A stretch of 64,000 nucleotides of DNA from positions 1,612,001-1,676,000 of the forward strand of contig VNWV01000007.1 in assembly GCA_009801085.1 (NCBI GenBank), written 5' to 3'. Made by a program: the position numbers and the translations under genes. Below the pieces are notes generated by a model, which worked only from the letters and a program-made list of their open reading frames with translations, was not told the DNA's origin and ran no database searches. Shown in pieces: positions 19,984 to 31,243 of the stretch. The DNA is from Lasiodiplodia sp. COLG20. Taxonomy: Eukaryota > Ascomycota > Dothideomycetes > Botryosphaeriales > Botryosphaeriaceae. Every line of letters begins with the position of its first letter. Position 1 is the first letter of the stretch.

Positions 19984-21614
19984 ATGTCTGAGCCCATCCG
20001 CAATAAGCGCGCCGACCAGGCCATCGCGCCGTACGTCTTCCTGCCTCCCTCCAACACCCAAGCCATGTCGACACTTGCCGCTAACCACCACCTGGTGCTC
20101 AGTACGCCGCAAAACACCCCGGCCAACGCCGCCCCCATCTCTTCGCGCGCCCAGCAACCTGGCGTTGCGAGTATCAAGGAAGGTGAGCAATCCCCCGCCT
20201 GCAAGGCTTCAAAACACGTCGTCGTCGCCCTGCGCGGGCACGTTGAGGCGCCGTGTGCCGTTGCCTAGCGTCTCCGCGACGTGCCCGGGAATACCGCTCG
20301 TCGAGACGCACAAACGGCCCGCAGACGACTTTGCAGCCGCCCGCAGCGCTGTCCAAAACACGCAGCGCGCTGCAAACCCGCCACATTTCCAGCGCCGAGG
20401 CTAATATACCCCACTAGAGGACTTCGACCGCGCCGCGGCCGCGTCCATCTTCGCCCAGAACCCCCAGCTTGTGTCTATGATCCAGGGCAAGCTCGGCTCG
20501 CTCGTCGGCCGTTCGTCCGGCTACATTGAGTCCCTTCCCGCAGATGTCCGCAAGCGTGTCGCCGGCCTGAAGGGCGTCCAGAAGGAGCACTCCAAACTCG
20601 AGGCCGAGTTCCAGGAGGAGGTCCTGCAGCTGGAGAAGAAGTATTTCGCCAAGTTCACCCCGCTGTACCAGAAGCGTGCCAAGATTGTCAATGGCCAGGA
20701 GGAGCCCACCGAGGAGGAGATCAAGGCCGGCGAGGCCCATGATGAGGAGGACGAGGAGGCCGAGAAGGCCAGTGAAGAGGAGAAGGCCGCTGAGCCCACC
20801 GAGCCCGTCAAGGGTATCCCCGAGTTCTGGCTGTCGGCCATGAAGAACCAGGTTTCGCTTGCCGAGATGATCACCGACCGCGACGAGGCCGCTCTGAAAT
20901 ACCTGACCGACATCCGCATGGAGTACCTCGACAAGCCCGGTTTCCGCCTCATCTTCGAGTTCACCGAGAACGACTTCTTCACCAACAAGACCATCACCAA
21001 GACCTACTACTACCAGGAGGAGAACGGATACGAGGGTGACTTCATCTACGACCACGCTGAGGGCGACAAGATCGACTGGCTGCCCGGCAAGGACCTGACC
21101 GTCCGCGTTGAGAGCAAGAAGCAGAGGAACAAGAGTAAGATGCACTGCTTCTGAGATATTGGCTCGGCTAACCCTTGAACAGACACCAAGCAGACGCGCG
21201 TTGTCAAGAAGACGGTCCCCACCGAGTCTTTCTTCAACTTCTTCTCCCCGCCCAAGGCCCCCACTGACGACGATGACGACATCTCGTCGGACATCGAGGA
21301 ACGCCTCGAGCTCGACTACCAGCTGGGCGAGGACATCAAGGAGAAACTCATCCCCCGCGCCATCGACTGGTTCACCGGCGAGGCCCTGCAGTTCGAGCAG
21401 ATCGACGACTACGACGAGGGCGAGTTCGAGGATGAGGACGATGAGGAGGAGGACGACCTCAGCGACGACAGGGACGAGGACGATGAGTCGGACGAGGAGG
21501 TACGCTACACCCGCCAAACGTTCAGTGTCAGCCAAAAAAAAAACATTCTAACTTCAGTCACAGGGCGATGGCTCGAAGCCGAAGCAGGAGGCGGCCGAGT
21601 GCAAGCAGAGCTAG
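19984..21614 (+). CDS. nap1: Nucleosome assembly protein 1 (histone chaperone)
   Basis: Five exons: 19984-20030, 20103-20182, 20418-21134, 21183-21499, 21558-21614, 405 residues. The first intron (20031-20102) could be read through in frame, but splicing joins APTPQNTPA to the start as in other fungal Nap1 proteins, and its GTACGT donor is good. The NAP core spans roughly residues 50-330: [30 protein letters not shown] (long dimerisation helix), [22 protein letters not shown], and [30 protein letters not shown]. An acidic tail follows. Nap1 binds H2A-H2B, shuttles them and assembles nucleosomes. The C-terminus is AECKQS, a CaaX-type sequence like the ECKQQ end of human NAP1L1, so farnesylation is likely. 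Confidence 0.95.
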
Positions 21615-22470
21615 AGGCTGGGCGCTCGCGATAGCTCGACAGCAGGCTAGATTATCGCGCCGCCTAGGTCATCTTCTCTTGTCCCCCTCCATGGCTCCTC
21701 GCGAGCTGCATTAACGGCATCGGATGTAGACGGCATTTCCCCCCTCACGATCCTCCCACCCCATTTGGTTCATTCCCTGGCAACAGACATTTCATACAGC
21801 ACCACGATCATCCCCATACCATCGTTGGTAGGGCCCCGGGGCAACGTGCGTGCTTGTAGGCTATTCGGGTTGCAGTTTTTCCCTTCGTGCTTCGGCGATT
21901 GATTTTCGGCTAGATAGTAGGTCGAGATTGCTCTGCACAATTCAGGAGGACCGGGCGCTTTGCGGCAAGGGTGTCTTTTGTAGTTTTCCCTTTTTCATGT
22001 TGATGCTTGCAGACGGCGGCAGCGGAGGCGGCAAGCAGGTTCATCTAATCTCTCGGGCGGAGCGTAGAGGTTTCTTCACAGCACAGAAAAAGTCGTCGTA
22101 GCTTGTTAGAGACAACGGAAAGTCGTCGTCCCTTCGTCACCAGATGCGGGCTTCCATTGGTCTATTGAATTTTAATGCATTATGTCCTCGCAGTAGCAAA
22201 CAAATGGATAGAGCAACAAAGGAATCTTCCGGCGGCAATGGCTGCGCATCCGGCGGCAACAGGTTGTCAACGTCCACACTAGCACCAGCCCGAACCAGCC
22301 GGAGACATGTCAGCCTGCGCGATGGCGCCGATTATGCCGAGTGGTCGGCGACGGGGCGCAGGCCGGACACCGGCGGCGGCGGGCCACTCGATTCATGCGG
22401 CGAGGGGCACGGGAACGGGGGCGGACTCAGCGGAGAACTTTTTTGAGGGCCCGGAGTCGGATGACGCGCC
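21615..22470. other. Intergenic between nap1 and ser33
   Basis: Holds the nap1 3' region and the ser33 promoter. An ORF at 22307-22876 merely extends the ser33 frame upstream of its real ATG. Confidence 0.5.
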
Positions 22471-22493
22471 CCGCGGTTTGAGTCAACCCGCGG
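22471..22493 (+). promoter_or_regulatory. Gcn4/CpcA-type site in a 23-bp quasi-palindrome
   Basis: TGAGTCA at 22479-22485, 67 nt before the ser33 ATG, matches the Gcn4/CPC1 consensus that drives amino-acid biosynthesis genes under starvation. It is centred in an almost perfect inverted repeat (CCGCGGTTTGA-G-TCAACCCGCGG, one mismatch). Assignment rests on motif, position and the downstream pathway. Confidence 0.55.
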
Positions 22494-22552
22494 TGCTCTT
22501 TAACAATTGTCGCACTCCACCCACCTCTTTGTCCTCGACACCTATTGCCACC

Positions 22553-24258
22553 ATGACGCCTGCTGTTGATATTGCCGGCCGCTCTCCCTCGCACGGCGAC
22601 GCCCTCGCCAGCGCCGTCCACAACACCCTCAACCTCTCCACCAGCCCCTCCGCTGCCTTCCACTCCCCGCCGTCCAGCTATGGCGCCGAAGCGAGAAACC
22701 AGGCCTCTGCCGCCCGCACGAAGCACCTGAAGCCCTTCGCGACCCAGGACATCAAGGTGCTCCTGCTGGAGAACGTGAACCAGACCGGCCGGGAAATCCT
22801 GCAGGGCCAGGGCTACCAGGTCGAGTACCTGAAGAGCTCTCTGCCCGAGGACCAGCTCATTGAGAAGATCCGGTAAGCTGCTCTCTTCTGCGCCGTTGCA
22901 TTGTGGTCACGAAAACCACGCGCCGCTGCCCAGCCTTCGACCGGCCGGCATCGGACACTGACATTTTTCGCGCAATGCTCGTTACGAGTGCGGAGAACTG
23001 TGGGAACATCAGGAGACTGGCAACTGGTCTGACACATCGCAGGGACGTGCACGTCATTGGCATTCGCTCCAAGACCAAGCTGAACGAGAGGGTGCTCAAG
23101 GAGGCCAAGAACCTCATTGTCATCGGCTGCTTCTGCATTGGCACCAACCAGGTCGACCTCGACTACGCCGCCAACAATGGTATCGCCGTCTTCAACTCGC
23201 CCTTCTCCAACTCGCGCAGTGTCGCCGAATTGATCATCTCTGAGATCATTGCCCTTGCCAGGCAGCTCGGCGACCGCTCGAACGAACTTCACAATGGTGT
23301 GTGGAACAAGGTCTCTGCTGGCTGCTGGGAGATCAGAGGAAAGACTCTCGGTATCATTGGTTACGGCCACATTGGTAGCCAGTTGTCGGTTATGGCTGAG
23401 GCCATGGGTATGTCGGTCATCTACTATGACGTGATGAACCTGATGGTAAGTGACTCATTCTCTCTAACCGAACTTCCCCCAATAACCTTGATTACAGGCC
23501 ATGAGCACTGCTCGCCAGGTGAACTCGCTGGATGAGCTCCTTGCCGGCGCCGATTTCGTCACCCTTCATGTCCCCGAGTCTCCCGAGACCAAGAACATGA
23601 TTGGTGCCGAGCAGCTCGCGAAGATGCGCAGCGGCAGCTACCTCCTCAACGCTAGCCGTGGCAGCGTTGTCGACATCCCCGCTCTGATTGACGCCATGCG
23701 CAGCGGCCACCTGGCTGGGGCGGCTCTTGACGTGTACCCCAACGAGCCGGCTGGCAATGGCCCCTACTTCAACGCTGAGCTGAACCCGTGGGCGGAGGAC
23801 CTCCGCAAGCTGAAGAACATCATCCTGACCCCCCACATCGGTGGCTCGACCGAGGAGGCCCAAAGCGCCATCGGTATCGAGGTCGCCAGCGCGCTGACCA
23901 AGTACGTTAACGAGGGCAACACGCTCCAGTCGGTCAACATGCCCGAGCTGGCCCTGCGCTCGCTCACCACCGACGAGCCCAACCACGTGCGTGCTTGCTT
24001 CATCCACAAGAACGTTCCTGGTGTGCTGCGTCGCGTGAACGATATTCTTGGTGACCACAACATCGACAAGCAGACTGTCGATGCTAAGGGCGAGGTAAGA
24101 TATGCTCCAGCTGTGTCGCCAGAACCTTTGGCTAATCCCAAACTCAGGTCGCTTACCTGCTCGCCGATATCTCGGATGTCAACGAGGCGGAGATCAAGGC
24201 TCTGTACCAGGAGCTCGAGGACCTGCAGTCCAACATCAGGACTCGCGTCCTCTACTAA
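22553..24258 (+). CDS. ser33: D-3-phosphoglycerate dehydrogenase (serine biosynthesis)
   Basis: Four exons: 22553-22872, 23043-23445, 23498-24094, 24148-24258, 476 residues. Catalyses the first step of the phosphorylated serine pathway, oxidising 3-phosphoglycerate with NAD+ in the cytosol. Residues 1-65 are a Ser/Ala-rich fungal extension. The substrate domain starts at DIKVLLLENVN. The nucleotide-binding GYGHIG is at 213-218, the active-site Arg in NASRGS at 295, Glu324 in YPNEP, and the catalytic His354 in TPHIGGST. A C-terminal ACT domain begins near residue 404 (KNVPGVLRRVNDIL...) and normally mediates feedback inhibition by L-serine. Intron 1 is 170 nt; the others are about 52 nt. The promoter carries a Gcn4-type site. 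Confidence 0.95.
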
Positions 24259-24813
24259 ATGTAAGTATTCTCGTTACTATGGCACCGTTTCTCCTGCAGG
24301 GGAGGGCAGTGCGTCTTGGCTCGAGCATTCAACATGGCGTTCTTCCGTTTGGGGTAGAACAAAAAGATGGGATTCGATGTTATTGCATGGGAGGCGTTCA
24401 ACAACCAAATTCAAAAACATACATAAAGAAAACTGGGTAGGTTCAAAAAAAGAGTGAAAAAAAGGAAAAAGGAATTGGATCAAAAGTTGGACACGAATGG
24501 CCATTTGTGGAGGATCTTCGTTCTGTTCATATCAGCACACTTCGCGCACATAGTCTCTCAATGAAGTTAATGTTCCGCAACGAATGAAGCATTCATAATG
24601 CTTGAGGTGCAGGTAGTGTGCTTGGCGGGCGGTGACGGCGGGCCAAGTTCGGCTAGCGCGCACGTGACTCAGAGGGCTGGAGCGAGCGTGGAACCCACAC
24701 CAGAAACACTTGGGGCGCCGAAACGCACACTCGCGATGTGACGAAGCGACGACGACGACAACAGACGACAACCCAACCCCCCCGCCCTCCGACGAATTTC
24801 CAAACCGCCAAAA
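24259..24813. other. Intergenic; promoter of eL33
   Basis: The ser33 3' region, then a GC-rich stretch with repeated GACGACGAC and a C-rich tract just before the eL33 ATG. Confidence 0.5.
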
Positions 24814-26347
24814 ATGCCTTCCGAGTCCGGTAACCGCCGTACGTCTCCCAGAATTTTTTTTTCCCCTCTGGCTCCCCCCTCGCGGGTTTTCCGAGAAGCA
24901 CCGTCGCCCCGTTGAATCTGTCAAAAATTCGGGAGGCGACACCGACACGTCGCTCCTTGATTTCACAACGCGGCGGCGGATGCTGCAATTGCACCCGAGA
25001 GATTGCACTGTCATTTCGAACCCTTGAGCTGACTTTTATGTTCTGTAGTTTACGTTAAGTGAGTCAACTTGCACCATTTCCCCAAAATTCCCAAGCACAT
25101 AAAATACGCCGCGAGCCCCGACCGGAGCCATGACGATGAGGACCAAATTGGATGGACGAAACAAACCGCACCGCCGACTCGACTGCGTTTACGAAAGGCC
25201 GATTTCCCCAAATGCGAGGCATGGTAGAGCGAGCGTGGCGGGAAAAGGGACCGAAAGCCGGACAACACGCCTGCTACGGCACCACCCAACACGACTGCGC
25301 TTGTCCTTCGGCTCGTCTCCGCAAGAGCTTGACTTTCACCGCCCCGTGATGGGAGTTGTTGGAGAGAGGGGGCCTGATGGACAAGCGCTGGTTGGATGAG
25401 GCGTCGCGATGGATGGTCTCACTCCATTCTTTCGCGAAGGCTTCAGCGGCTTCGCATTCCGCGGTTCATTCGCTCGTGGATGAAATATCGCGAAAGGGTT
25501 ACCGCCGCTGCCGCTGCCGCCGCCGCCGCCGCTACGAGTGATTGGGCAGGAATGGGGAGCTTTTTTCTCTGCCGCGGCTGGCCCCCACCACAGCGCCAAC
25601 CGCCGCCCACGCACACCCTACCATGTCTGCGCATAAGCCCTCGCCTACGATCACAACGCATGTTGTTGCATCTAATCAACGGCATTTCCGGCCGCACTTG
25701 CGTCACTACCGGATATCTCCGCTCTGGGCTCGCCTCTGACCCCCACGCACTGTTCTACACCGGCCTGTCATATGCAAGGAAATAGAAACGGAATAACCAT
25801 GCTGAGACTTTTTCTGTAGGGGCCGCCACATCAGCTACCAGCGTGGCAAGCGCAACACCAACCCCAACACCAGCCTGATCAAGATTGGTAAGCAAACTTC
25901 CCCAAATCCCCCCAAAAAAATCCATTTTCAGGGAGCAAAAGCTTGGAATACTGGAAGAAAAAGAAGAAGAAGATACGGACCGGCAGAATGTAACTCCGGT
26001 CTTAGAGAGATACAGGAGGCTAACCCGAGATACAGAGGGCGTCGAGAACTCCGAGGACGCCGCCTTCTACAACGGCAAGCGCGTCGCTTTCGTCTACCGC
26101 ACCAACAAGGAGGTCCGTGGCACCAAGATCCGCGTCATCTGGGGCAAGATCACTCGGTAAGTCTCCTTATTATATCTGCATTACACCACCGGCCCGCTGG
26201 AATAAAGTCCAAAACTAACCATTTTTTGTTCCCATTCACAGCCCTCACGGCAACTCTGGCATCGTCCGCGCTCAGTTCAGGAACAACCTGCCCCCCAAGT
26301 CCTTCGGCGCTTCCGTCCGCATCATGCTCTACCCCTCCTCGATATAA
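24814..26347 (+). CDS. rpl33: 60S ribosomal protein eL33 (Rpl33/L35Ae)
   Basis: Five exons: 24814-24838, 25049-25058, 25820-25887, 26036-26156, 26242-26347, 109 residues. The second exon is only 10 nt and supplies most of LYVK; joining it gives [20 protein letters not shown], which matches the start of yeast Rpl33 (RLYVKGKHLSYQR). The rest follows the family closely: [46 protein letters not shown], and [14 protein letters not shown] at the end. A structural component of the large ribosomal subunit. Intron 2 is unusually long at 761 nt and contains a GCC-type microsatellite (about 25503-25535). No separate gene is seen inside it. Confidence 0.93.
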
Positions 26348-27291
26348 TTTCTCTCCACACCGGAAAGAGAGACATGCTCCTTTTTTCTTCCTTCCTATTC
26401 TCTTGATCCTCTGCGATTGATTTTCCCCCTTAAAATGAGCGTTCTTTACGAGGGCAAAAGCAGAGTTTGAAAAGGGGCGGGGAGAAGGAAAAAGGGGAAG
26501 AGTATGCGGTGGTCAGTGGGTTCGTTCGTCAACTGAATTAAAAATGAAGAGAAGAGGTGCGGTTCGAATGTCTTCCCCTCCCGGGAAAAGGGTTACGGGC
26601 ACCGGATTATTATAGAGCATGGAGTAGGATTTCCGACTTTCTCTGTTTCTTTGATCCTCTCGACTCCTAGCGAGGGACGATGCTGGGTTGAAGGAGATTT
26701 GAAAACAAAATAGCAGAAGTTTGAATCCGAAAACGGAAAAACGGGATTTTTTCAAAGCGGACGAAGATGCAAACATTCCCTTTCACCATGCAAGATTTTG
26801 TGATGAGACAGGTCGTGCCTTTTTTCCTGATCGGAGCTTTCAGAGCTTGCTGTGTTGCAGTTTTGATTGACTTCACTATCTAATGTTTCGACAGCGCCGG
26901 CGCTGTGCTATGCCCTATCTGCAAGACCTCCCTACCTGTCCGATAAACTCCATGAAGAGACAAAAATGGTGGATGGACCAATGCAACGCTTTCCTCCAAA
27001 CCCAAAATCCACCGAAGCGCCTCTCAGAACCCCTCGCCATCGTAGAGTAAGGGAAACAAGAAGGGTTAAACAAGATCCTCCTGGTCATATGCATCCTACC
27101 CAGTCCAGCCAGAAGTAACAATAGAAAAGAGGAACAAAACAAATCCCGCCGCAAAACTCCGCTCCTCTCCGGTGGCCTCCTTCCGTCTCTCTTCCTTAAA
27201 TAGAAAACGCCCTCCAAACTAGAAAAGCCATCACTCTACAAGTTCATCCGCCCGCGTTCCTCCTATCCAACCCGATTCATCCCGCCATCAA
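26348..27291. other. Intergenic between convergent genes
   Basis: 3' regions of eL33 (left) and of the minus-strand unknown gene (right). Nothing else is recognised. Confidence 0.5.
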
Positions 27292-28524
27292 TCACCACTC
27301 CGCCCCCATCTTCGCCCTCCATCCCTTTGACACATCGTTCCCACCCGTGCCATAAAAGACGGGTGTGCTGACCCCCTCGGCCGAGCGCTCAAAGAAGAAG
27401 TCGCGCAGCTCCTGAATCGGCGTCGGCGGTCGTTTCACAAAGGTAGCAGTAGCAGGAGCATTGCCGCCGGCGGCGCTGTTTCTGCCGTTCCTGCCGCCGA
27501 CGAAAGAAAAAGGCGGAGACGATGCGGACGAAGAGGACGAGAACACGATTTCTGCGGTCGAGGGATCGGGTGAAAAGGCGAGGAGGTCGACGGAGCCGAA
27601 GTCTACGACGGGAGGAGGGGCGTCTGAGAATTCGGGAGCGGGACGTAGAGGAGGAGCGATAGTCTCGTCGGTGGAGGACTGCTGGTCGTGGCGCCGGCGA
27701 TGGCGGTGCTTGAGGAGGTGGGAGACGGAGCGGAGGGGGGCGTTGAAGCGGTGGTTGCCGCTGTAGCGGGGAGTGATGGAAGGGCGCCGCGGAGATTGGA
27801 TGGCTGAGACGTTCTGAGGAGGAGCGGATGGTGCTGAGAAGGGGTTTGTGAATGGCACGGTGTGTCCATGAATCTCGGCGCCTGAGTCGCGCCTGTTGTG
27901 GAAGGCGGTGGAATGGTCGGCTTCGAGGATATTAGTGAGTAGGGCAGTACCTGAAAGCGATGTTCGTGGTAAAATGTCATCCACAACTCTCTGATGCATG
28001 TAGTGCTGAGGATGGAAATGGCCTGCTGAGGAAGTGGTGCCCTCATGGGATGTGTCTGCCATATGGGACCTGCCTCCTCGCTGCTGCAACGTTGATGGGA
28101 AAAATTGCCCGAGCGGTTGCTGGAAATCTGGCGAAAGGGACAAGGCTGGAGTATTTGTTGATGGAGCGGAGGACGATTCTGAGGCCGAATGAGGCCAGGA
28201 AGGACCGCATCTCTTGAAAGAGTAATGCTTGTAGCCTGGTCGCAGCACTCCACCGCAGGCGTAGTGAACTGCGACGCATGACCCGACAGACTTCTCAAAG
28301 TATACGTCTTCAGGAAGTGGTTCTTGGAAGAGCAAATCACTTTCGTTATCAGGCTGAGAACATCTCAGCGCTTGATGCAGTCGGCTCCTTGCTTCCACAT
28401 TGAAGCCGGCTGAAGCTTTTTTGATCCTGTCGAAAAATCCGATCCAGTCCAGGTAGCATGTGTCTTGGAGCGGAGGCATGCCACCAAGCAAGCCAGTGTC
28501 AGTCTCTTGGTGAACTCTTTCCAT
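27292..28524 (-). CDS. Serine/proline-rich protein of unknown function
   Basis: The open frame runs from 28725 down to the stop at 27292, but the first in-frame ATG is at 28524, giving 410 residues. The segment before that ATG (HPFVYTFFCVSSFAYDVIPE...PWWRYGCLFC) looks like real protein, so the start is probably upstream through splicing. The N-terminal third is cysteine-containing (CYLDWIGFFDRIKKA...SVGSCVAVHYACGGV). The rest is low-complexity with Ser/Pro stretches, an RHRRRHD basic patch and a C-terminal PTPIQELRDFFFE. No domain is recognised. An acceptor at 28726-28728 and a GTATGA donor at the end of zup1 are phase-compatible, so it may instead be a C-terminal part of zup1. Confidence 0.5.
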   Translation of the reverse strand: MERVHQETDTGLLGGMPPLQDTCYLDWIGFFDRIKKASAGFNVEARSRLHQALRCSQPDNESDLLFQEPLPEDVYFEKSVGSCVAVHYACGGVLRPGYKHYSFKRCGPSWPHSASESSSAPSTNTPALSLSPDFQQPLGQFFPSTLQQRGGRSHMADTSHEGTTSSAGHFHPQHYMHQRVVDDILPRTSLSGTALLTNILEADHSTAFHNRRDSGAEIHGHTVPFTNPFSAPSAPPQNVSAIQSPRRPSITPRYSGNHRFNAPLRSVSHLLKHRHRRRHDQQSSTDETIAPPLRPAPEFSDAPPPVVDFGSVDLLAFSPDPSTAEIVFSSSSSASSPPFSFVGGRNGRNSAAGGNAPATATFVKRPPTPIQELRDFFFERSAEGVSTPVFYGTGGNDVSKGWRAKMGAEW

Positions 28525-28855
28525 GTCGGAGCAGTCAAAGTCATCGAAGTAATCAATCGTATGAGGCTGATGAGCAAAGCGTGCATGTCTGGTGCAGAAA
28601 AGACAACCATAGCGCCACCAAGGAAACACAATCGGAAACTCATCCTCAGGAATGACATCGTAGGCGAACGACGAAACGCAGAAGAAAGTATAGACGAAGG
28701 GATGATCGCCACATTTCTCGAGAACCTATGTTTAGAACAAGAGCTTAGCTTGAGAAATCTTTTTGGTAACCCAATCAACGTTTCAGAGGCAGAGCAGAGT
28801 AGGTATATAAAAGTGATGGGGTTGAGGAGGGGGCGAAGGAATGGGACAGGCAAGC

Positions 28856-30566
28856 TCATACATCCCACACCGGGAAAAGCGGTGGGTGTGCTTTCAATGA
28901 GATCAACTCGTAATCGCTGTGTCTCTTGAGCTGCCGGTTGCCCCTCCGATACGCCTGAAGCACCTCGGGCCGATGGCCCCTGAGATCGCGCCGTCCAAGG
29001 ATCTTGCTCATGCCCGGCGAGGTATGGAACATCGGATCGAACACCAGAAGGTTACGCCTGCCATCCTTGTGGTGCTCGTAACCGACAATGGTGACGGAGT
29101 GACCAGGCTGTTGCAAATAGATGGGCGGGAGGTGCGTCTTGATGATTTTGGGACGTCTCTCTCGCTGCTCCTGCGTTCTGCCTTCTTTGAAGTAAGACTC
29201 CACGTAGTTCAGGAGTTGCTCGTGAGCCTGGCCAATCTCGGCGCTATCGCTGAAGATCCGAAGGCCATGGTCAATCCTAAGACTACGAAGTAACGCTTGG
29301 ACCTTCCTTGCGTTAGCATATGGCCCGTAATTATGTCGGTTCACATACCTCTGGAGTGCCAATGTATTTCCTAGTGCCCTTGATGCCACCCGTCTGGATG
29401 CGGCTGACTTCATTGATACCCATATCCCAGGCTTGCTCAATCAAATCCTGTAAGACAAGGATACCAGGCGTTCCGGGAGGAAACTGGGTGTGGCCCTGCG
29501 CCTTAGCGCCTTGGATGTACGATATCAGCATCTGAAGGTTGCGGTAGCCACAGAAACCACCCTCCTTCGGTCTCTTGAAGATGTGGACGGTGCTCGGGTG
29601 GCATAAATAAGCCTGGTCGACACTCCTGTCGAGACTGCACAGCTGGGCAAGAATTGGCAAGATTCCGGGAGTCTCATTGTCGATGAGCGTGTGCTTGATC
29701 AGCCTACCGTCGCGACCGATGTGGTTGACGACAGAGGTCTTGGGTCCGGCTTCAATCTGCTTGTAAAGCCACCGTGGCATCTGCTCCTCAAACGCGTACG
29801 GGCCCAACTCTGATTTCTGTATCGAAGTATCAGCGCTGCACATCAATTACAACAGAATTTTGGGACCGCTTACACCTAGACGGGCGCTACGAGTGCCTGG
29901 CTGCTTACCCTTGTCCGGCTTCTTGCTGCTGGAAAAGCCCAGGACGTCGGTGATGGAGCGGGGAAGCGAAGTCTTCTCCGAATCGGAGCGAGGTCTGGTC
30001 TTGACATTTCCATGCTGGTTATGATTATGGTGATCATGCTTGCTGTACTGATGATGGTAGCGCGGGGGCTCTCCGTCCAGCGCAAAGGCAGAAGAGTCAG
30101 AGCTTTCATCGTGAGCGGGACTGAAAGATTGCTCCGAAGCAACAGAAGAGATGGGCGTGCCGTGACGCATCTTGACGAGCTTCTTGGGGGGCTTGGCGGA
30201 CGATGATGAATGTGACGATGCTGTGCTATGAAGTGCTGGTGCTGATGCTTCCTGTTGTGATTCGAATAGTGTCTCGGCGTCGTGCAGGTCAAGGTGCTCG
30301 TTGAGGTCCTCGATGGGAATCTGCTCGCCGCAGTCCGGATCGGGACAGAGCACCCATCTGCAGTCATTGTCGGCAGGAGCCTCTTTCAGTGAGTTGGCGG
30401 AGGAAGAGCCATGATGACGTTGGTCATAGACTGCGTCTGGACCTTCCCTAACTACAAACGGCGAATCGTCGGTGTGGCGCTCCTCGACGTGCAGCTGAAG
30501 CACGTACGAGTCCAGGCTCTTGTAGGGGCAGAACGGGCATTCCAGGATATTCGTAGCGCTGGCCAT
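28856..30566 (-). CDS. zup1: ZUP1/ZUFSP-type deubiquitinase (peptidase family C78)
   Basis: Exons 29874-30566, 29349-29816 and 28856-29302, 535 residues, all introns phase 0. The N-terminus has two zinc fingers: CPFCPYKSLDSYVLQLHVEERH (C2H2) and CPDPDCGEQIPIEDLNEHLDLH, which resembles a ubiquitin-binding UBZ finger. A disordered linker with a His-rich patch covers about residues 90-225. The C78 papain-like domain follows: Cys320 in GGFCGYRN, His455 in QPGHSVTIVGYE, Asp476 in VFDPM. In animals and fission yeast this family cleaves K63-linked ubiquitin chains and acts in genome stability. The short intron-bounded exon structure and intact triad suggest an active enzyme. The stop codon overlaps a possible donor (see the finding on fusion). 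Confidence 0.85.
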
Positions 30567-31243
30567 GTTTGCGCGATAATGTTGTGGAAGTTGGAGGGAA
30601 GTGGAGCAACCGCCGGGGTGAGCGGCCTTGAAAATAGTGTCGCGGATAAGCTTAGTCTGAGGAAACGCGTGTCTTGGTCATGCTCATGGCGAAACGAGAT
30701 CGAGGATGCCGGGGACCGTTTTGGGCGTCGCGCAAGCAGGTGACGTGCAGCTTCCCGTCCGGGGGCGGTGACGCGGTTTTTAGCTCTTTCCCTGGTGTTC
30801 GGGCTGCGTTGGCCGGGGTGCAGTGAGCTTAGACTTAGGCTGCGCCGCCGTTGGCCGCTCGGCTGGTCGCACCGTTTTGGCAGGTACACGGGTCGGTGGC
30901 AGTGACAGTGGCAGTTCAATCCTGATAAAATGGAAATCTACATCTTTCGCTCTGTGCTTTCTCATGGACGCATGGCAGGCGTAACGTAGTCAGCTCCCTA
31001 CCAACATCCCGTGTGGTATGCGCAAGCGCGAGATATCCTGAACGCCGCTCCCCCACTCCAACGCCGACCGGCACTCTGCAAATCCTACAACAGCGCTCCC
31101 AGATGCCGTACATGCGCAGATGCCTCCTCCACAATATTCCCGCCCCGCAAAAGAAGATTCAAAAATTACGTGGGAGCTATAGCAGTATCCAAATCCGCTG
31201 GTCGTGAACCGTCCGTCGTTGGGAAATGTCGTGCAACCCGTCA
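30567..31243. other. Intergenic between zup1 start and myosin V end
   Basis: Both neighbours are on the minus strand, so this is the zup1 promoter plus the 3' flank of the myosin gene. No gene is recognised. Confidence 0.5.

Noticed and set aside
19984..20182. nap1 first exon without the 72-nt intron
   Set aside because: Read-through is in frame, but the extra 24 residues (YVFLPPSN...) are not family-like, and the GTACGT/TCAG sites give the expected APTPQNTPA joint.
20414..21535. Minus-strand open frame of 373 codons
   Set aside because: Antisense shadow of nap1, low-complexity Leu/Val/Gly composition.
28365..28868. Alternative minus-strand ORF starting MSFLRMSFRLCFLGG
   Set aside because: Looks signal-peptide-like at first, but overlaps the longer frame and stops after a short basic stretch; a cysteine pattern or domain is lacking.
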